NCBI GenBank assembly: GCA_023387375.1
Contig: JAEWIE010000019.1
Location: 1 to 64,000 of the forward strand
From: Bacteroidota bacterium
Lineage (GTDB): Bacteria; Bacteroidota; Bacteroidia; Flavobacteriales; Weeksellaceae
DNA: 64,000 nt
Direction of reading: 5' to 3'
The position numbers and the translations under genes were made by a program. The notes beneath the pieces are model-generated. The model made no database searches and was not told the DNA's origin. It saw only the letters and a program-made list of their open reading frames with translations. How positions within the stretch are numbered: position 1 is the stretch's first letter; every line of letters begins with the position of its first letter. Positions 41,910 to 50,566 of this stretch are shown here, piece by piece.

Positions 41910-44345
41910 ATGAAAGTATACGCAACACTCATTTTTTTTCTATTTGCAATTGGCCTAACTAAGGCTCAAGAATCTCCAATCGTTCAACCGCCAAAAGAGA
42001 TAGTCACTGTTCGCACCTCAAGCCCGATTCGAATTGATGGCATCTTAGACGAAGACGTGTGGGCAAATGCACCCCTTGCAAATCAATTTATCGAAAGATC
42101 GCCCAACAAGGGGCAAAAAGAACTTCCAGAGCATGCCACTACAGTCAAAGTCTTATATGACGATACTGGAATTTATTTCGGCGTGCAGATCCTTCATCCA
42201 AATCCTGAGGAAATAGCTCGCGAACTCATGGAAAGAGATCAAATCGGAAATGACGATTTCTTCGCCATCACACTCAACGGAAATAATGATCATCAACAAA
42301 GTATGCTATTTCTAGTACAAGCTTCAGGCGTCCAAGCCGATGCAAAGATTTTAATTAATAAAAATGATGATTACACGTGGGATGCTGTTTGGTACAGCGC
42401 AGTAAAACGTGATGACAAAGGATGGAGTACAGAGATAAAAATTCCATTTTCTGAAATACGATTCCCCAAAGAACAAATTCAAAAATGGGGTATCAATTTC
42501 ATCACCAACTTGCAAAAAAAGCACATTCAATATACATGGAATTTTGTGGACAACGCGAAGGGTTCGTTTTTGCTTTATGACGGTGTATTAACAGGTATGG
42601 AAAATTTAAGTCCCCCAACTAGACTTTCCTTCTCGCCTTATTTCTCCAGCTATTTTACGAATTATAAGCAAAAAAGCGACTTAAATGTAAATGGAGGAAT
42701 GGATTTAAAATACGGTCTCAATGAAGCCTTTACACTAGATATGACCCTTATTCCCGATTTTGGGCAGGCCTCCTTTGACCAATCCGTATTAAATTTGGGG
42801 CCTTTTGAGCAGCAATACGAAGAGAACCGTTCTTTCTTTATGGAAGGAACCGAACTCTTTGGAAAAGGAAATCTATTCTACTCGAGACGAGTGGGCGGAA
42901 ATCCCACGGGGAGCCTAAATCTACAACCTGGAGAACAGGCAGAGCCCACGGCCGCAAAAGTGAATTTATTTAATGCGATTAAACTCTCGGGAAGAACGAA
43001 AAAAGGATTAGGCATCGGTATATTCAATGCGGTCACAGAAAAACTCTCGACAAGTGTATCCAATGTAAACACAGGGGAATCGAAAGAAGTCGTTTTAGAG
43101 CCTTGGAGTAATTACAATGTACTTGTTCTTGACCAACGTTTTGGTGGAAACTCTTCCGTAACCCTTGTGAATACCAATGTAATGCGAGATGGCAATTTTC
43201 GAGACGCCAATGTAAGCGCCTTGCTTGCAGACATTTCAAACAAAGAAAACACCTATAATGTGTTTGGAAGTTTAAAACAAAGTATTGTGAATTCCAATGG
43301 GTATCTTTACGGGACTGAAGCTACTCTGGGAGCAGGCAAAACCGCAGGTGCACATCGTTATACTTTAGATGCGAAACTAAGGACCAAAAACTACTCTATC
43401 GACGATTTAGGCTATACGGGGGGTAATAATTTTGTGAATTTTCATGGTTACTATTCCTATCGGTACTTAAAACCGAGAGGAAATCTAAACAACCTCAATT
43501 ATGAGCTCAATGTCAACTACTCGAATCGATTAGAGCCCTATCAATTTCGAAGTTTCGATATTCATCAAACCCTAAGTCTCACAAACAAAAAATTCCAGAA
43601 TATGGGACTTGGTCTTCTTGTCACTCCTTTTGGTGAGAAAGACATGTATGAACCCAGAACCTTTGCTAGACATCTCAATGTCCCGATGATGGTGAATCCA
43701 TGGATATTCTACAACTCTGATCAGCGTAAAAAACTAACCTATGGAGGTTATACGGAAATTTACACTTTTGATGAACCGGGACGCATTCGATATGTCACCG
43801 ATGTCGATTTTCGCTACCGAGTCTCGGATCGATTCTCGATTGAATATGGATTTAACACCGACATCCATATGCGTGATGTAGGTTTTGTGGATTTCTTTGA
43901 GAAAGAGATCATCATGGGAAGACGCGATGTTCATACGTTTGAAAACTCGATTGAATCCCAGTACATTTTTAACGAAAAAATGTCACTTAATCTTGCCTTC
44001 CGTCATTATTTGTCTACCGTAAACTATCTCGATTTTCACCGACTCACCTTTGATGGAAATTTAGCTCCTACTTCTTATCTAAGCAATCACGACGGATCGT
44101 ACAATTTCTGGAATCTTGACCTTAGATACAGTTGGTGGTTTGCGCCCGGTAGCCAGCTCACACTTCTATATCGTAACGCCGCGGACAGCTATCAGGCCCA
44201 AGCAATTAACAACTTGCATCATAATTTGCAAAAGGTTTTTGATCAGCCCATGCTCAATACGCTATCCTTAAAAGTGACCTATTATCTTGATTACAACGAA
44301 GCAAAAAAAATACTAAAGGGCAGAAAAATGGACTCTCTAAAGTAG
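41910..44345 (+). CDS. DUF5916 protein with CBM9-like N-terminal domain
   Basis: About 811 residues with a signal peptide (MKVYATLIFFLFAIGLTKAQ). Residues about 35-235 resemble a carbohydrate-binding module 9 fold (IRIDGILDEDVWANAP, STEIKIPFSEIRFP). From about 240 to the end lies a long region of amphipathic beta strands ending in YYLDYNEAKK, consistent with an outer-membrane barrel, as in DUF5916. The start at 41910 fits the signal peptide; an in-frame ATG lies 12 nt earlier. Its role is unknown; a surface carbohydrate or peptide function has been supposed for the family. Confidence 0.85.
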   Translation: MKVYATLIFFLFAIGLTKAQESPIVQPPKEIVTVRTSSPIRIDGILDEDVWANAPLANQFIERSPNKGQKELPEHATTVKVLYDDTGIYFGVQILHPNPEEIARELMERDQIGNDDFFAITLNGNNDHQQSMLFLVQASGVQADAKILINKNDDYTWDAVWYSAVKRDDKGWSTEIKIPFSEIRFPKEQIQKWGINFITNLQKKHIQYTWNFVDNAKGSFLLYDGVLTGMENLSPPTRLSFSPYFSSYFTNYKQKSDLNVNGGMDLKYGLNEAFTLDMTLIPDFGQASFDQSVLNLGPFEQQYEENRSFFMEGTELFGKGNLFYSRRVGGNPTGSLNLQPGEQAEPTAAKVNLFNAIKLSGRTKKGLGIGIFNAVTEKLSTSVSNVNTGESKEVVLEPWSNYNVLVLDQRFGGNSSVTLVNTNVMRDGNFRDANVSALLADISNKENTYNVFGSLKQSIVNSNGYLYGTEATLGAGKTAGAHRYTLDAKLRTKNYSIDDLGYTGGNNFVNFHGYYSYRYLKPRGNLNNLNYELNVNYSNRLEPYQFRSFDIHQTLSLTNKKFQNMGLGLLVTPFGEKDMYEPRTFARHLNVPMMVNPWIFYNSDQRKKLTYGGYTEIYTFDEPGRIRYVTDVDFRYRVSDRFSIEYGFNTDIHMRDVGFVDFFEKEIIMGRRDVHTFENSIESQYIFNEKMSLNLAFRHYLSTVNYLDFHRLTFDGNLAPTSYLSNHDGSYNFWNLDLRYSWWFAPGSQLTLLYRNAADSYQAQAINNLHHNLQKVFDQPMLNTLSLKVTYYLDYNEAKKILKGRKMDSLK

Positions 44346-44477
44346 CCCATTCCAGTACGTCGGTTAATAAAGCAGGTAATTAAAAAAAATACATGACCCT
44401 TAGTAGTCTATGGGATTCTTTTAGTTTGTACGCACAAAACACAAAGAAAAATAGCCGACCAGAAGAATACTGCGATT

Positions 44478-45386
44478 ATGACATCAGACCACCCTACTTT
44501 TCGAAATACGGCTACAAGATTTCCACTGATAGATCAATCCTTAAGAGGTCTGAGTCAAATAATGCTGCAGGACAATGCGCTTACCGGACTGCTTTTTTTA
44601 GTGGGGGTATTTCTAGGATCTTTCACGATGGGAATAGCTCTTGTTCTTTCTGTTTTAATAGCGACGCTTGCAGCCCATTTTTAAAGTATGAAACGGCCGA
44701 TATTAACAAAGGTCTATACGGGTTTAATGCTGCATTAGTGGGCGTTGCATTAATCCTATTGTGCAAACCGACGGTGATCGTTTGGGGCTATATTGTCCTT
44801 GGGTCAATCTTGTCAACGCTTGTACAGCATTTTTTCATAACAACGCGAGATCACAGTCTTCACTTTGCCTTTTGTGCTCGTTACTTGGGCAATCGTATTT
44901 TTAGTTTCTTATTTTTTGCCCGAACTGATAATCACCTCTTCTCCTGCAATTCTTGTGAATGAAATTGATTTCAACTTTGCACTAAGAGGCTATGGTCAAG
45001 TTATATTTCAAGAAATTTTACTCTCCGGAATTCTATTTTTTGTGGCCGTACTCATTAACGCTCCTCTTGCAGCCCTGTATGGTCTTTTAGGTTCCGTCAT
45101 TGCCGCTTTGGTTTCTCAATTTTTTTCCGCTCCGCTTGAAAATGTTAATTTAGGTTTGGTAAGTTATAATGCAGTACTAAGCGCCCTTGTTTTCGCAGGA
45201 ACGAAAACAAAAGATGCTTTATGGGCTCTATTCTCTGTAGTTTTGTCAACCCTTCTAAGTCAGCTTATGACTGCACTACCCTTTGCTCAATTAACCTTTC
45301 CCTTTGTTGTCGCCTCATGCATGGCACTTTTCTTGAAAAACAGATTTCAAAAGAGCGAGAAAAATAGTAAACTAAAGATCGAGTAA
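44478..45386 (+). pseudogene. Urea transporter, broken by two compensating frameshifts
   Basis: Three pieces of one urea-transporter-family protein lie in two frames. Piece one (44478-44684) gives DNALTGLLFLVGVFLGS. Piece two, in another frame (about 44681-44845), gives INKGLYGFNAALVGVAL. Piece three returns to the first frame (about 44845-45386; EITVFTLPFVLVTW, NLGLVSYNAVLSALVFAG). The two GL-x-x-N-AL/VL repeats are family hallmarks. A one-base loss near the T5 run at 44678-44682 and a one-base gain near 44841-44848 would explain the frames. The total length of about 302 codons equals an intact transporter. It may be a true pseudogene or carry sequencing errors. Confidence 0.8.
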
Positions 45387-45484
45387 ATCTGAAGCACAAA
45401 AATAGGGGAAGCAAAATACAATCATTTGTAACTGAAAATCACATATTCCCACAAGGGTTCCTTTTATCATTAGATCTGCCCAGA

Positions 45485-45520
45485 AAATAAAAAACCGTCT
45501 CGAATGGGATTCGAAACGGT
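45485..45520 (-). terminator. Intrinsic terminator of pheS
   Basis: ACCGT (45494-45498) and CGAAT pair with ATTCG and ACGGT (45516-45520), with one internal mismatch and the loop GGG. On the minus strand the stem is followed by T6ATTTT. The stem shares the CCGTCTC core. Confidence 0.75.
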
Positions 45521-45552
45521 ATCTTTATTTAATTTACTTATTATAAGAATCC

Positions 45553-46563
45553 TTATAAGGTCTTAAACTGTTCAAGCATACGTTTGTCATTCTCAAAGAA
45601 CATTCGAATGTCCCCCATTTGATGAAGCAACATCACGATTCTCTCGATACCCATCCCGAAGGCAAATCCAGAATATTGATCGGGATCAATGTTGACGTTT
45701 GTTAAAACGGCAGGATCCACCATTCCACAGCCCATAATCTCAAGCCAACCGGTTCCCTTAGTGATGCGGTAATCGGTCTCGGAATTAAGTCCCCAATACA
45801 CATCCACTTCAGCACTAGGTTCTGTGAACGGAAAATAGGAAGGACGAAGTCTAATTTTTGATTTACCAAAAAGCTCCGTGGTGAAGTATTGAAGCGTTTG
45901 TTTTAAATCGGCAAAACTCACATTTTTGTCTATATAAAGGCCTTCAATTTGATGGAAAATACAGTGCGAGCGTGAAGAAATCGCTTCATTTCGAAAAACG
46001 CGACCTGGGGACAAAATACGAATAGGAGGCTCATTTGACTCCATGTAGCGAATCTGTACAGAGGAGGTATGAGTTCTTAATAAAATATCCGGATCCTGTT
46101 CAATAAAAAAGGTATCCTGCATATCTCTTGCAGGGTGGTATTCAGGTAAATTTAGAGCGCTAAAGTTATGCCAATCATCTTCAATCTCGGGACCGTCCGA
46201 TACTGCAAAGCCAATCCATTTGAAAATTTCAATGATGCGCATTTTAACCAAATTAATCGGATGTCTGGTCCCTAATTCAAGCGGTAGACCTGGACGGGAA
46301 TAGTCTTCCCTCTCCATTATTTCTTCCGATTTCATCTGCCCTTTTTGCTCTTCAATCTTCTGGGCAACCGCAATTTTTAACGAATTTATTTTTTGACCAA
46401 ATTCTTTTTTCTGCTCATTTGGAACCTCTTTAAATTGATCAAAAATTGAGTTAAGTATTCCTTTCTTTCCGCTATATTCAATGCGGAATTTTTCAATTTC
46501 TTCGGCTGTGGTAGCAGTAAAGTTTTGTACTTTTAAAAGCAACTCATCAATTTGTTCTAACAT
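45553..46563 (-). CDS. pheS: Phenylalanine-tRNA ligase alpha subunit
   Basis: A 336-residue class II synthetase subunit. The N-terminal coiled coil (about 1-90) is followed by the catalytic core with motif 2 (VFRNEAISSRSHCIFHQIEG) and motif 3 (FAFGMGIERIVMLL). It charges tRNA-Phe as an alpha2-beta2 enzyme, but pheT is not in this window, so the genes are separated. The -7 box TAACTTTG lies at 46585-46592 on the minus strand. Confidence 0.96.
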   Translation of the reverse strand: MLEQIDELLLKVQNFTATTAEEIEKFRIEYSGKKGILNSIFDQFKEVPNEQKKEFGQKINSLKIAVAQKIEEQKGQMKSEEIMEREDYSRPGLPLELGTRHPINLVKMRIIEIFKWIGFAVSDGPEIEDDWHNFSALNLPEYHPARDMQDTFFIEQDPDILLRTHTSSVQIRYMESNEPPIRILSPGRVFRNEAISSRSHCIFHQIEGLYIDKNVSFADLKQTLQYFTTELFGKSKIRLRPSYFPFTEPSAEVDVYWGLNSETDYRITKGTGWLEIMGCGMVDPAVLTNVNIDPDQYSGFAFGMGIERIVMLLHQMGDIRMFFENDKRMLEQFKTL

Positions 46564-46584
46564 GGTATTCCATTCTTAAGCTCG

Positions 46585-46592
46585 CAAAGTTA
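46585..46592 (-). promoter_or_regulatory. -7 box of pheS
   Basis: The minus strand reads TAACTTTG, an exact TAnnTTTG, 21 nt before the pheS ATG and just downstream of the terminator of the preceding gene. Confidence 0.5.
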
Positions 46593-46604
46593 CAATTTCA
46601 TGGG

Positions 46605-46641
46605 CGAAAAAAAAAGTAAAGGTGCCACAGGGCACCTTTAC
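46605..46641 (-). terminator. Intrinsic terminator of the YceI lipoprotein gene
   Basis: A perfect 11-bp stem, GTAAAGGTGCC (46616-46626) with 46631-46641, has the tetraloop ACAG. On the minus strand T9 follows, as expected for termination. Confidence 0.88.
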
Positions 46642-46773
46642 CTTTTCACTTATTAACACTTAAATTGAAATGTCTTTGGGGAAAGCCACCAAAAGGACAA
46701 TAAACAATTTCATTATACTATACACTTAGGAGAAATTTAAAAAAATTCCATCCTTAATGGCCTAAAAAGTTTG

Positions 46774-47433
46774 TTACGCTTTTTCAAGGGCTTTTACTAG
46801 AAGCTGCACTGTTACCTCATTTTTAATGACGCCGTTTTGCACCGGTACTTGAAATTTCACTCCGAAATCTTCTCTTTTAATATCGGTAGGTTCAGATGCA
46901 ATACTAACCTCATCTTCATGAACGGTTACATTCGCTCGAAACTGTACCGGTTTTGTAATCCCTTTTATCGTCAGATTTCCGTCAAGAATGGTGTTGTAAT
47001 CGCCTTCCGTTGCTGTACTTACTTGTGTAATCTCATAAGAAGCTGTTGGAAACTTATCCACCTCAAAAAAATCTGCAGACTTCAGATGACTTTCGAGTTT
47101 TTGTTTTTGCTCCAGATCGTCCTTCAAATCAATATTTTCTAGCGAATTCAAATCGACTACAAATTTACCACTCTCAAGCTTTCCTTCATGGATCGTCACT
47201 TCTCCACTTTCAAATTTTATGCTACCAAAATGGCTGGTGTTTTGTGATTTAAACACTTTGTACCCTATCCATTCCATCCGACTATTGAGGGTGTCAAGTG
47301 TATAAACAACTCCTTGATTACCCGTCATAATTTCTCCTGCTTCACTACTAACAGCCTTGTCTTTCGTACATGAAACTAAAGAAATCAATACAAAACAAAG
47401 AGATATTAAGGAGAATACAAGTGATCTTTTCAT
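46774..47433 (-). CDS. YceI-family lipoprotein
   Basis: A 219-residue protein with a type II signal peptide (lipobox LVSC, Cys22) and a YceI/lipocalin-like beta barrel. Family segments include YTLDTLNSRMEWIGYKV, HFGSIKFESGEV, ILDGNLTIKGITKPV and KREDFGVKF. YceI proteins bind isoprenoids or other amphiphiles in the periplasm. It is divergent from the ABC ATPase gene with a 79-bp spacer. Its ligand is unknown. Confidence 0.9.
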   Translation of the reverse strand: MKRSLVFSLISLCFVLISLVSCTKDKAVSSEAGEIMTGNQGVVYTLDTLNSRMEWIGYKVFKSQNTSHFGSIKFESGEVTIHEGKLESGKFVVDLNSLENIDLKDDLEQKQKLESHLKSADFFEVDKFPTASYEITQVSTATEGDYNTILDGNLTIKGITKPVQFRANVTVHEDEVSIASEPTDIKREDFGVKFQVPVQNGVIKNEVTVQLLVKALEKA

Positions 47434-47500
47434 GAATTATTAAATTGTTAGGAGTTAATGCTAAACTATGAAATTTTTTTTGATTACGAAAACATTATAT

Positions 47501-47508
47501 TAACTTCG
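47501..47508 (+). promoter_or_regulatory. -7-like box of the ABC ATPase gene, 4 nt from ATG
   Basis: TAACTTCG resembles the -7 element in its TTCG form and is separated by CATA from the ATG at 47513. This is another candidate leaderless start. Confidence 0.35.
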
Positions 47509-47512
47509 CATA

Positions 47513-48448
47513 ATGCTATTAGAAATAAAAAATCTGGATTTCTCCTACCGTCCCGAACAAAAACTTTTTAACAATCTTCACCTATCGGTGGACCATGGAA
47601 AAATCATCGGACTTGCGGGGGAAAGTGGTTGTGGAAAATCCACACTACTAAGTCTAATCTATGGACTATTGGACTGGCAAAGCGGCAGTATAGCTCTTGA
47701 TGGAAAGACCCTCTTAGGCCCGAAGGGCAACATCGTGCCTGGGGAGAAAGAAATGAAGCTGGTGGCTCAACATTATGATCTAATGCCCTATTCAACGGTT
47801 TATGACAATGTGGGAAAATTCATATCCAACATCAATCTAAATGAGAAAAGAAGAAAGGTAACGGAATTGCTTGAAGTAGTGGGCATGGAAGAGTTTGCTC
47901 AGGTAAAACCCCAATTCTTAAGTGGAGGCCAACAACAAAGAGTTGCCATCGCAAGGGCCCTTTCGGTCATGCCAAAACTTCTTTTGTTAGATGAACCTTT
48001 TAGCAACCTCGATTATTCAAGAAAAATTGAACTTCGCGAACGTCTTTTTCGCTACGTAGAAGAAAACCAAATTTCCGTTCTGATTTCCACTCACAACCTC
48101 CAGGAAATTATGCCTTGGGTTGACCGAGTTATTGTCCTTCAAAACGGTCGACTTATTCAAAATGACAGCCCCACAGAAACCTATAAACATCCCTACAATA
48201 GCTATGTGGCAAAGCTTTTGGGAGAAGTAAACATAATTCCTGACGATTTAAAAAATTCCCTTTCGCTTCCAAAGTCTTATTATTTTCCTGAACAAATTGA
48301 GGTTTCGCAAAAAGGCATAAAAGCAAATGTACTAGAGAGCCGTTTTTCCGGGGGCTTTTTCTGGAATAAATTACAAGTCGAAAATTTAGTGCTTATCGTG
48401 TATTCAAAAACGGAACTAACTGGGGAGGTTTGCATTGAATTTACATAG
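47513..48448 (+). CDS. ABC transporter ATP-binding protein, orphan
   Basis: A 311-residue ATPase. Walker A is GESGCGKST (36-44), the signature LSGGQQQR is at 136-143, Walker B LLLLDEP at 156-162, and the H-loop reads STHN. Residues about 235-311 (SLPKSYYFPEQIEVSQKG) resemble the C-terminal regulatory/TOBE region of PotA- or FbpC-type importers. No permease or binding protein is adjacent, so the transported substrate cannot be inferred. Confidence 0.88.
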   Translation: MLLEIKNLDFSYRPEQKLFNNLHLSVDHGKIIGLAGESGCGKSTLLSLIYGLLDWQSGSIALDGKTLLGPKGNIVPGEKEMKLVAQHYDLMPYSTVYDNVGKFISNINLNEKRRKVTELLEVVGMEEFAQVKPQFLSGGQQQRVAIARALSVMPKLLLLDEPFSNLDYSRKIELRERLFRYVEENQISVLISTHNLQEIMPWVDRVIVLQNGRLIQNDSPTETYKHPYNSYVAKLLGEVNIIPDDLKNSLSLPKSYYFPEQIEVSQKGIKANVLESRFSGGFFWNKLQVENLVLIVYSKTELTGEVCIEFT

Positions 48449-48592
48449 TGGCTGTTAATTTGTGGATAACATAAAAGAAGAATTTCGTTTGTACAAATTA
48501 TATTTTCATAGGAAATGCCTACCTTTAACTTATAAAATAAAAAAAGGATTGAGCCATTTTTTATTTATTTCGACCCAAATTCACTCATAATA

Positions 48593-48625
48593 AATAGCCG
48601 GCCCAAGTAAGTTAAGAGCCGGCTA
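48593..48625. terminator. Bidirectional terminator between ABC ATPase and phnA
   Basis: A perfect 9-bp GC-rich stem, ATAGCCGGC (48593-48601) with 48617-48625, has a 15-nt loop. The T-run is weak, so efficiency is uncertain. Confidence 0.6.
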
Positions 48626-48653
48626 TTGTGTTTGTATCAAAGAAACTTTTTCC

Positions 48654-48986
48654 TTACGCTTTCTTTACGAATTCTGATTTTAGTGCCATCGATCCAAAAC
48701 CGTCAATTTTACAATCGATGTTATGGTCGCTATCGGGACGAAGACGAATGTTTTTCACTTTGGTACCTGCCTTCACAGGCTTGGGTGCTCCTTTTACAGG
48801 CAAATCTTTAATAACCACCACAGAATCGCCATCTTTAAGCTCATTTCCGTTGCTATCTAGGATTCTATCCTCCTCACTAGACTCACTCGGATCCCACTCC
48901 GCAAAACATTGGGAACACACCATTAAATTATCCTGTTCATAGGTAAATTCAGAGCCACATTTCGGGCAATGGATTAACTCACTCAT
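48654..48986 (-). CDS. PhnA/YjdM-family zinc-ribbon protein
   Basis: A 110-residue protein with an N-terminal zinc ribbon (C7, C10, C24, C27) followed by the PhnA domain (DGDSVVVIKDLPVKG, VKAGTKVKNIRL, DCKIDGFGSMALKSEFVKK). Despite the old name it is not a phosphonate-degrading enzyme here: no phn genes are nearby, and its function is not established. Confidence 0.9.
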   Translation of the reverse strand: MSELIHCPKCGSEFTYEQDNLMVCSQCFAEWDPSESSEEDRILDSNGNELKDGDSVVVIKDLPVKGAPKPVKAGTKVKNIRLRPDSDHNIDCKIDGFGSMALKSEFVKKA

Positions 48987-49106
48987 ATTCTGTTATTTTT
49001 TATCAAAGATAAGAATTTCCCATACGTAGAACAAGTATCAAAGGGCTTCTATAATTAGGCTTTCAGCGAATATGTAAATTCTTAACCAAGACTGCGGCAA
49101 AAACTG

Positions 49107-49114
49107 TATTTTTG
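49107..49114 (+). promoter_or_regulatory. -7 box of the RsmB-like gene, 4 nt from ATG
   Basis: TATTTTTG is an exact TAnnTTTG and only CAAA separates it from the ATG at 49119, predicting a leaderless transcript. Confidence 0.55.
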
Positions 49115-49118
49115 CAAA

Positions 49119-50321
49119 ATGGAACTTATACACCGCAATCTGGCCATTGGGATACATGACGCCCTAAATGAGACCTTTTTTGAGAAAAATAAATACGCAG
49201 ACAAAGTAATCGAGCGCCTTTTAAAATCCCATAAAAAATGGGGAAGTCAAGACCGTGCGGTTGTATCTGAAATCTTCTATAACATTATCCGTTGGAAGAA
49301 ACGCCTTGAATACTACATGGGAGAAGGGGTGAAACCTGGCAACATTTATAAACTAATGCTTGCCTATCTCTTATGGAGCAAAACAAAATACAAAAAGTTT
49401 GACGAATTTGAAGGCATTAAAATTGCGGACATTCTAAAAAAACTAGAGAAAAACACATTACCTTCCAAAGCTATTGAGCATTCGATTCCCGAATGGCTAG
49501 TTCAAACCCTAGAATCAGAATTGGGACCTGATTGGGAAAGAGAAATGACAGCTTTAAACGAAAGAGCCGCAACTGTGCTTAGAGCAAACACGCTTAAGAC
49601 TTCTGTAAAAGGGCTAATTTCAGAACTGAAAGAAGAAGGGGTGGAAAGCTTTTCACTTAAAAACTATCCCTACGCAGTACAGCTTGAAGAAAAAAAGAAT
49701 GTGTTCTTAACTTCTGCCTTTAAGGAAGGGCTTTTTGAAGTTCAAGATGCGAGCTCCCAACTAATAGGAGACTTTCTAGAAGTGAAAGAAGGCATGCGCG
49801 TGGTTGATGCTTGCGCGGGTGCAGGAGGAAAAACACTTCACCTCGCGGCCTTAATGCAAAACAAAGGGCAAATTATTGGACTCGATATCTATGAATGGAA
49901 ATTAGCCGAACTTAAAAGACGTGCGAAACGTGCAGGTGCGCACAATATTGAGACTCGCGTTATATCAGACAATAAAGTAATTAAACGTTTGCATGGAAAA
50001 GCAGACCGACTTCTGATCGATGCACCATGCTCAGGTTTAGGTGTTTTAAAACGAAATCCAGATAGCAAATGGAAAATAGATCAAGCCTTTATTGACCGAA
50101 TCAAAGCAGAACAATCCCAAATTCTTTCTGATTATAGTAAAATCATCAAAAAAGGTGGGAAAATGATCTATGCCACCTGCTCCATTCTTCCCTCTGAAAA
50201 CGAAAAACAAGTAGAACGATTCCTAAACGAAAATACAGATTACAAATTACTAAAAGAGCATAAAATTTTACCTAGCCAAGGGTACGATGGATTCTATATG
50301 GCCCTTATAGAGCGATTATAA
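49119..50321 (+). CDS. RsmB/NOP2-type RNA (cytosine-C5) methyltransferase
   Basis: A 400-residue SAM-dependent enzyme. The SAM-binding motif is ACAGAGGKT (231-239), and the two catalytic cysteines are Cys304 (DAPCSG) and Cys354 (YATCSI). The N-terminal about 150 residues are helical, similar to the NusB/RsmB RNA-binding region. It probably makes m5C in rRNA; the exact site is inferred from family only. It is a single-gene unit ending at a terminator. Confidence 0.9.
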   Translation: MELIHRNLAIGIHDALNETFFEKNKYADKVIERLLKSHKKWGSQDRAVVSEIFYNIIRWKKRLEYYMGEGVKPGNIYKLMLAYLLWSKTKYKKFDEFEGIKIADILKKLEKNTLPSKAIEHSIPEWLVQTLESELGPDWEREMTALNERAATVLRANTLKTSVKGLISELKEEGVESFSLKNYPYAVQLEEKKNVFLTSAFKEGLFEVQDASSQLIGDFLEVKEGMRVVDACAGAGGKTLHLAALMQNKGQIIGLDIYEWKLAELKRRAKRAGAHNIETRVISDNKVIKRLHGKADRLLIDAPCSGLGVLKRNPDSKWKIDQAFIDRIKAEQSQILSDYSKIIKKGGKMIYATCSILPSENEKQVERFLNENTDYKLLKEHKILPSQGYDGFYMALIERL

Positions 50322-50343
50322 TCTCTGATAATAAGTAGCAATC

Positions 50344-50377
50344 AAAAGCAGTTTTCTCTTAAGAAAGCTGCTTTTTT
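50344..50377 (+). terminator. Intrinsic terminator after the RsmB-like gene
   Basis: AAAAGCAG-TTTTC (50344-50356) pairs with GAAAG-CTGCTTTT (50363-50375), with a 6-nt loop and a continuing T-run. Confidence 0.75.
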
Positions 50378-50492
50378 GTTGTCTTTCCGAAATGAAAAAA
50401 ATTCACTTTCCATCATCCACAAAACAAAACTTTTTAAATTTATACACTAATTTTCACATAAATAAACAAATTTTAAATCAAATCATAATTAA

Positions 50493-50525
50493 TTGCTTTC
50501 TTTTTAAATACAATTTATACTTTTG
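50493..50525 (+). promoter_or_regulatory. Promoter of asnB
   Basis: TTG (50493-50495) lies 22 nt before an exact -7 box TACTTTTG (50518-50525). The surrounding 170 bp (50392-50566) are extremely AT-rich, with no ORF. The leader would be about 38 nt. Confidence 0.6.
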
Positions 50526-50566
50526 TAGTATAATTTTACACCAAACTATTAAACAAAGATTTCATT

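Noticed and set aside
44670..44690. Programmed -1 ribosomal frameshift in the urea transporter gene
   Set aside because: The run is only T5 followed by A3 and does not form a proper X-XXY-YYZ slippery site, and a second frame change follows 160 nt later. Mutation or sequencing error is simpler.
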